Of a stretch of DNA of 64,000 bases, positions 60,689 through 64,000 are shown piece by piece (within the stretch, counting starts at the first letter, position 1; every line of letters begins with the position of its first letter). This DNA is from an uncultured Alistipes sp. (GTDB lineage: Bacteria > Bacteroidota > Bacteroidia > Bacteroidales > Rikenellaceae). The stretch is taken from positions 124,001 through 188,000 of the forward strand of contig UQDC01000002.1 of assembly GCA_900539755.1 (NCBI GenBank). The letters run 5' to 3'. A program made the position numbers and the translations under genes. The notes under the pieces were generated by a model, which saw only the letters and a program-made list of their open reading frames with translations, was not told where the DNA came from and did no database searches.

Positions 60689-61777
60689 ATGAATCGTCGT
60701 ACTTTTATTAAGAAGTCGGCTATGGCCGGATTGACTGGATTGGCCGCTGCTGCAGGTGTGCAGGAGGTTTTGGCTGGTCAGTCGGGGAAGCAAAAGACAG
60801 CCTCGGCTGCAACCGCAAACGAAGAGGATAACTTGCAGCAGTTTGCCAAATTTAAATTCAATCCCGACGGCAAATTTAAAATCTTGCATCTGACCGACAC
60901 CCATTATGTGTCCGGGGATCCTCGTTCCGAACGGGCGTTGAAGAATGTGATCGAAATGCTCGACAGCGAAAAACCCGACTTGGTGATTCATACGGGTGAT
61001 ATCATTTTTGGCCGGCCTGCGGAGGAGTCGCTGCGAGAGATTTTAGCCCCTATATCCGAGCGCAAAATTCCCTTTGCCGTGACATTGGGCAATCACGATC
61101 AGGAGTTCGGAATGAGTCGTCGTGAGGTGTATGACCTGGTACGCACGCTGCCTTACAATGTGAATAGTCTGGTTGAGGGTATTTATGGCGTGTCGAACGA
61201 TCTGATTACCCTCACCTCTGCGCAGGATGATTCGGTCAAATGGGTCTTTTATCTTTTCGATTCGAATCAACTTTCCAAGTTACCTGGAATCAAAGGGTAC
61301 GACTACATTCATTTTGACCAGATAGACTGGTATCGCAAGAGAAGCGCACAGTTCAAACAATTGAACGGAGGTACTCCGATTCCTTCATTGGCTTTCTTCC
61401 ATATCCCGCTACCAGAGTACAATTACGCGACACGTCTCGATACGCGGCGGGTGATGCGGGGTAATTTCGGAGAAGAACCCTATTCACCGTTAGTCAACTC
61501 GGGACTTTTCGTTTCGATGAAGGAGATGGGTGATGTGAAAGCCATTATCTGCGGGCATGATCACGACAACGACTATGCCATGAGTTGGAATAACATGTTT
61601 TTGATGTTTGGTCGATTCGGCGGATGCGATACCGTTTATAATGATTTGAAACCGAGTGGAGCGCGTGTGATCGAACTGACTGAAGGTCGGGATGGGTTCC
61701 GATCCTGGATTCGTGTATACGGTGAAGGTGTTACGCAGGATTTGGAATTCCCTGAAGATTTTAAAACGATTTTGTAA
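60689..61777 (+). CDS. exported calcineurin-like metallophosphoesterase (twin-arginine signal)
   Basis: I chose the ATG at 60689 because it opens a Tat-type signal (MNRRTFIKKSAMAGLTG); an ATG at 60623 upstream is possible. The product is 362 residues. All metal ligands of the family are visible: DTHY, HTGDI, GNHDQE and CGHDHDND, with AFFHIPLPEY between. The pattern resembles purple-acid-phosphatase-like phosphohydrolases acting on phosphomonoesters or nucleotides. It lies 229 bases after the permease. A role in stripping phosphate from nucleotides before sugar release is plausible; that is inference. A hairpin terminator closes the locus. Confidence 0.88.
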   Translation: MNRRTFIKKSAMAGLTGLAAAAGVQEVLAGQSGKQKTASAATANEEDNLQQFAKFKFNPDGKFKILHLTDTHYVSGDPRSERALKNVIEMLDSEKPDLVIHTGDIIFGRPAEESLREILAPISERKIPFAVTLGNHDQEFGMSRREVYDLVRTLPYNVNSLVEGIYGVSNDLITLTSAQDDSVKWVFYLFDSNQLSKLPGIKGYDYIHFDQIDWYRKRSAQFKQLNGGTPIPSLAFFHIPLPEYNYATRLDTRRVMRGNFGEEPYSPLVNSGLFVSMKEMGDVKAIICGHDHDNDYAMSWNNMFLMFGRFGGCDTVYNDLKPSGARVIELTEGRDGFRSWIRVYGEGVTQDLEFPEDFKTIL

Positions 61778-61869
61778 ATACCTTGAGGAACCTTTCATGG
61801 AAAGGTGGCGCCATTGAGTAGTACATTCTCTCCTGTCGTTTACACGACAAAAGTTTCATTAAATGGGGG

Positions 61870-61900
61870 CATCGGGTCGGATTCGACCCGATGTTTTTTT
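61870..61900 (+). terminator. terminator of the phosphoesterase gene
   Basis: CATCGGGTCG / CGACCCGATG is a 10-bp stem with a GATT loop and seven T. It starts about 90 bases after the stop. Confidence 0.9.
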
Positions 61901-62132
61901 GATTATGTGTGTTTGGGGAAGATGAAGTGAAGCGGGATTAGAAGCACAATGTTTTATTGAGATTTTGATTGTGTTGAGATTTCGGTCAGAGGGAAAGAGC
62001 TGGAGTAATGCGCTTCCGATTGGCCAACAAGGGATGTGATTCAAGATAGGATGTAGCAAGTACAGACAGAGGGTGGGAGTGGAGCTGCACGGATCGGTTG
62101 GCTTTGGTGGTGCGGTATGCAAAACCACAAAT
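61901..62132. other. no gene recognised
   Basis: A GC-balanced stretch between the phosphoesterase terminator (plus) and the tRNA terminator (minus). I see no coding frame with family similarity and no repeat. Confidence 0.4.
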
Positions 62133-62167
62133 AAAAAACATCCGAACTGCGATCGTTCGGATGTTTG
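62133..62167 (-). terminator. tRNA-Glu terminator
   Basis: AACATCCGAAC and GTTCGGATGTT form an 11-bp stem around a 7-base loop. On the minus strand TTTTTT follows. It begins 3 bases after the tRNA 3' end. Confidence 0.9.
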
Positions 62168-62169
62168 AG

Positions 62170-62241
62170 TACTCTGTAAGGGAATCGAACCCTTATTTAG
62201 AGACTGAGAATCTCTCGTCCTAGCCGTTAGACGAACAGAGC
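62170..62241 (-). tRNA. tRNA-Glu (anticodon CTC)
   Basis: A 72-base cloverleaf on the minus strand: acceptor stem GCTCTGT/ACAGAGT, D arm GTC-TAACGGCTAG-GAC typical of tRNA-Glu, anticodon stem AGAGA/TCTCT with loop TTCTCAG giving anticodon CTC (codon GAG), and T arm AAGGG-TTCGATT-CCCTT. The CCA end is not encoded. It has its own promoter and terminator. Glu tRNA also feeds haem synthesis in bacteria using the C5 path, though most carry that role with a different anticodon. Confidence 0.93.
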
Positions 62242-62259
62242 AGGATTACTTTCGTGGTG

Positions 62260-62290
62260 CAAAGATAGGTAAAAAATTTTTTGTACCAAA
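62260..62290 (-). promoter_or_regulatory. tRNA-Glu promoter
   Basis: Minus strand: TTTG (62290-62287), 19 bases, TATCTTTG (62267-62260), an exact consensus match. The tRNA 5' end lies 19 bases beyond the -7 box. Confidence 0.9.
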
Positions 62291-62837
62291 TTTCGACTCT
62301 GTTTTTTTATGGGTGAATGTAAATCGAGGTGAGATTAAAGGTGTTTTATTGAGGATTGGCGGGGTGAGGGAGCTTGTTGGGTGAGAGAACGGTTTGATGA
62401 AACGGGTGCATTGAGTTTAGATCGAACGGGTGGGGAATTGGGCCGCCCGACGTGACAAAAAGCGTTGCCTTTTGAGTCGATCAACCCTGCTACAACCAAT
62501 GCACACCCTTTCTGATGCGGCATCCCTCCTGTAAAAATCAGCGGCTGGTGGTAGCTTTTCGATTTAATATTCTATTTTTGTAGAAGGTTCAGCGACGATC
62601 CGCAGAACCAGACATATTACGAACGTTTCGTTACGTTTTCTTTCACACTCAAACTTCGCAACTTTGATCAACAGAAAGAGATGTAACAGGACGCTCCGTG
62701 GACGTATGTATTGTACAATAGGTTTTGGCCTGTTTTGTTGCAATACTCGTTTCCCGTGGGCTGTCCGTGTTGCTTATTTCTGTTGGGGCAGCGAAGGCCT
62801 GAGTGTGGGGTAAGTCAATACGGCAACCCACGTTTTT
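62291..62837. other. intergenic region before the DprA-like gene
   Basis: TATTTTTG at 62573-62580 fits a plus-strand -7 box, though without a good -33. A GGTTC...GAACC inverted repeat (62586-62609) lies at the expected transcript start. No gene is supported in this stretch. Confidence 0.4.
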
Positions 62838-63311
62838 ATGGCTTTCGATTACGATTACAAGGGCAATTACGCTCTGCTCGACCGTCCGTCGGTCGCCTTC
62901 TTCGCCTCGCGCGTTGTTCCTCCTGCCATTCGAGAACAGGCTCTCCAATGGGCCAAACAGTGTTGCTCCACCGATCGGGTCGTGATGAGCGGTTTCCATT
63001 CTCCACTCGAAAAAGAGGTGTTCCAGTTGTTGCTGGCCGCACGCCATCCAGTCATCTGGGGATTAGGGCGTACTCTCTATCGCCGTTATCCGCCGGAGGT
63101 TGAGGTGGCTCTCTCGGAAGCACGCATCCTGATTTTCTCAGTGCGCAATGCTCAAAGAACCGGATGGCATACCGCTTTGGTCAGAAACTATGTGATCGCC
63201 TCCATGTCCGATGAAAGTGTTTATGCGATAAATGAGGAGGGGCGCAGCAGTTCTCTCGATGTTTTGTATGGGTTGGAAACAGGAACCAAACCGGTATGCC
63301 TCTTTCACTGA
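62838..63311 (+). CDS. DprA/Smf-like Rossmann-fold protein, short form
   Basis: 157 residues. The order LLDRPSVAFFASR, RVVMSGFHSPLEKEVFQLL, PVIWGLGRTLYRRYPPE and ARILIFSVRN matches the DprA Rossmann domain, in which a conserved glycine-rich strand, SGxxxGxD helix and an LGxGLDxxYPPE strand occur in this order. Full-length DprA is about 290-370 residues and loads RecA on incoming DNA. This protein has only the central domain, lacks the SAM and winged-helix domains, and the SGLARGID glycines are replaced by SGFHSPLE. Short DprA-like proteins of this kind occur in Bacteroidetes with unknown function. Nucleotide or lysine-decarboxylase-type (LOG) relatives are alternatives. Confidence 0.7.
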   Translation: MAFDYDYKGNYALLDRPSVAFFASRVVPPAIREQALQWAKQCCSTDRVVMSGFHSPLEKEVFQLLLAARHPVIWGLGRTLYRRYPPEVEVALSEARILIFSVRNAQRTGWHTALVRNYVIASMSDESVYAINEEGRSSSLDVLYGLETGTKPVCLFH

Positions 63312-63792
63312 ATTTTTAGATTTTTTTAGTTTTAGCCATTCATGTGATGCAATCTTGTGTGGCTCGTGTTTCTGCGTAGTTTGTCTGTATTCCCTGATAA
63401 CCTTCCTCTTCCCTTAGGTTTCGGAGTATGTTGCCGGTGGGAAATTTTGAATTGGTAGTTTAGCTGTTTTTGTAAAAGAGAACAGAACAGTGAACGCACC
63501 TCTGCACTCACAAATAAATATGCCCTTCTGAGGTTCGCTTTGGTGCTACTCCCAGAAGGGCAATATTCAAAATCAATAATAATCAATCGGAAACATTTGG
63601 GGCCGATCGCTACAATGTGCCTGCCCGAATCAAGAGTTCCAATCAACTGTCCGAATCAATCTATGTGATGACTTGAATCGAATCAAGCCCGTTACTATTA
63701 CGACACCGGTCGTTTCTTTGGGAAAACCTCAGCTACTATCTTCGGTAAGTGTCGTTTCCGTTTGTCGTCTTTGTCGGAGATCTGTCTCTTGC
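63312..63792. other. intergenic region, convergent genes
   Basis: 481 bases between the DprA-like gene and the metY-like stop. It holds one hairpin, GCCCTTCTG/CAGAAGGGC at 63523-63561 with a 21-base loop, followed on the minus strand by ATATTTATTTG, a weak terminator candidate. No gene is supported. Confidence 0.45.
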
Positions 63793-64000
63793 TTACCGAA
63801 TCGCCTCCATGGCCTGTTCGATGTCGGCAATGATGTCATCCGCATCCTCGATACCTACCGAGAATCGGATCAGATCCGGAGCTATACCTGCAGCAATCAA
63901 CTGCTCGTCCGTGAGCTGGCGATGGGTGTGGCTGGCCGGGTGCAGCACCGAAGTGCGGGTATCGGCTACATGGGTAACAATGGCACAAAGCTTCAGCGAA
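63793..64000 (-). CDS. O-acetylhomoserine sulfhydrylase family protein, C-terminal fragment (5' end cut by the window)
   Basis: The frame enters at the right edge and ends at a TAA at 63793-63795. The 68 visible residues read AIVTHVADTRTSVLHPASHT, HRQLTDEQLIAAGIAPDLIR and FSVGIEDADDIIADIEQAME. This is the C-terminus of the Cys/Met metabolism PLP-enzyme family, closest to O-acetylhomoserine sulfhydrylase (MetY). The reaction is O-acetylhomoserine + sulfide to homocysteine. The PLP lysine lies outside the window, so only the family is firm. Confidence 0.85.
   Translation of the reverse strand, partial: SLKLCAIVTHVADTRTSVLHPASHTHRQLTDEQLIAAGIAPDLIRFSVGIEDADDIIADIEQAMEAIR

Overview
This is a chromosomal window from a gut-type member of the Bacteroidales (Bacteroidetes). 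The evidence is the Bacteroidetes promoter consensus (TTTG-N19-TAnnTTTG), DUF4251 and DUF4493 proteins, an F-type ATP synthase operon ordered beta, epsilon, a, c, b, delta, alpha, gamma, ATP-dependent PEP carboxykinase, a fused glycogen synthase/phosphorylase, and many exported pectin-type glycoside hydrolases. I see no rRNA, CRISPR array, prophage or insertion sequence. One tRNA (Glu, CTC) is present. The genus cannot be fixed from the sequence alone.

Layout. 1-5.4 kb (minus): a GT3-GT35 glycogen enzyme cut by the left edge, then a HemW-like radical SAM protein. 5.4-8.1 kb: a gene-poor stretch with a promoter-like box pointing left (candidate RNA), a VanZ-like membrane protein and pckA with a textbook promoter and terminator. 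8.3-12.4 kb: a DUF4493 lipoprotein, a SIMPL protein and two small exported proteins (DUF4251 and a relative). 12.6-16.7 kb (minus): L-fucose isomerase and a CcsA-type cytochrome c assembly protein. 16.8-31.5 kb (minus): a pectin-degradation cluster of three GH106 alpha-L-rhamnosidases alternating with three GH28-like beta-helix proteins, plus a short GH28-like protein that has lost its catalytic acids. There is no SusC/SusD pair. 32.7-40.8 kb (plus): an RND efflux tripartite set and a MATE transporter. 41.0-48.4 kb (minus): the ATP synthase operon. 49.4-54.9 kb (plus): a GH31 enzyme and a fourth GH106. 55.3-61.8 kb: a LacI regulator (minus) facing a plus-strand run of ribokinase, exported ADP-ribosylglycohydrolase-family lipoprotein, RhaT/GRP-type sugar permease and a Tat-exported calcineurin-like phosphoesterase. 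62.1-64 kb: tRNA-Glu, a DprA-like Rossmann protein and the end of an O-acetylhomoserine sulfhydrylase gene.

How the genes work together. The GH106/GH28 cluster and the GH31-GH106 pair look like parts of a rhamnogalacturonan-degrading repertoire that must borrow outer-membrane uptake from elsewhere. The 55-62 kb locus resembles the ribose/nucleoside (rus) loci of Bacteroides. Its enzyme set suggests release of ribose from ADP-ribose-like or phosphorylated nucleoside material outside the cytoplasm, import of the sugar, and phosphorylation, under a LacI repressor that probably reads two TTGCGCAA palindromes. The rest is housekeeping: energy (atp, pckA), storage polysaccharide, heme or iron-sulfur chemistry and drug efflux. 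Several long intergenic stretches contain orphan promoters or terminators that hint at small RNAs.
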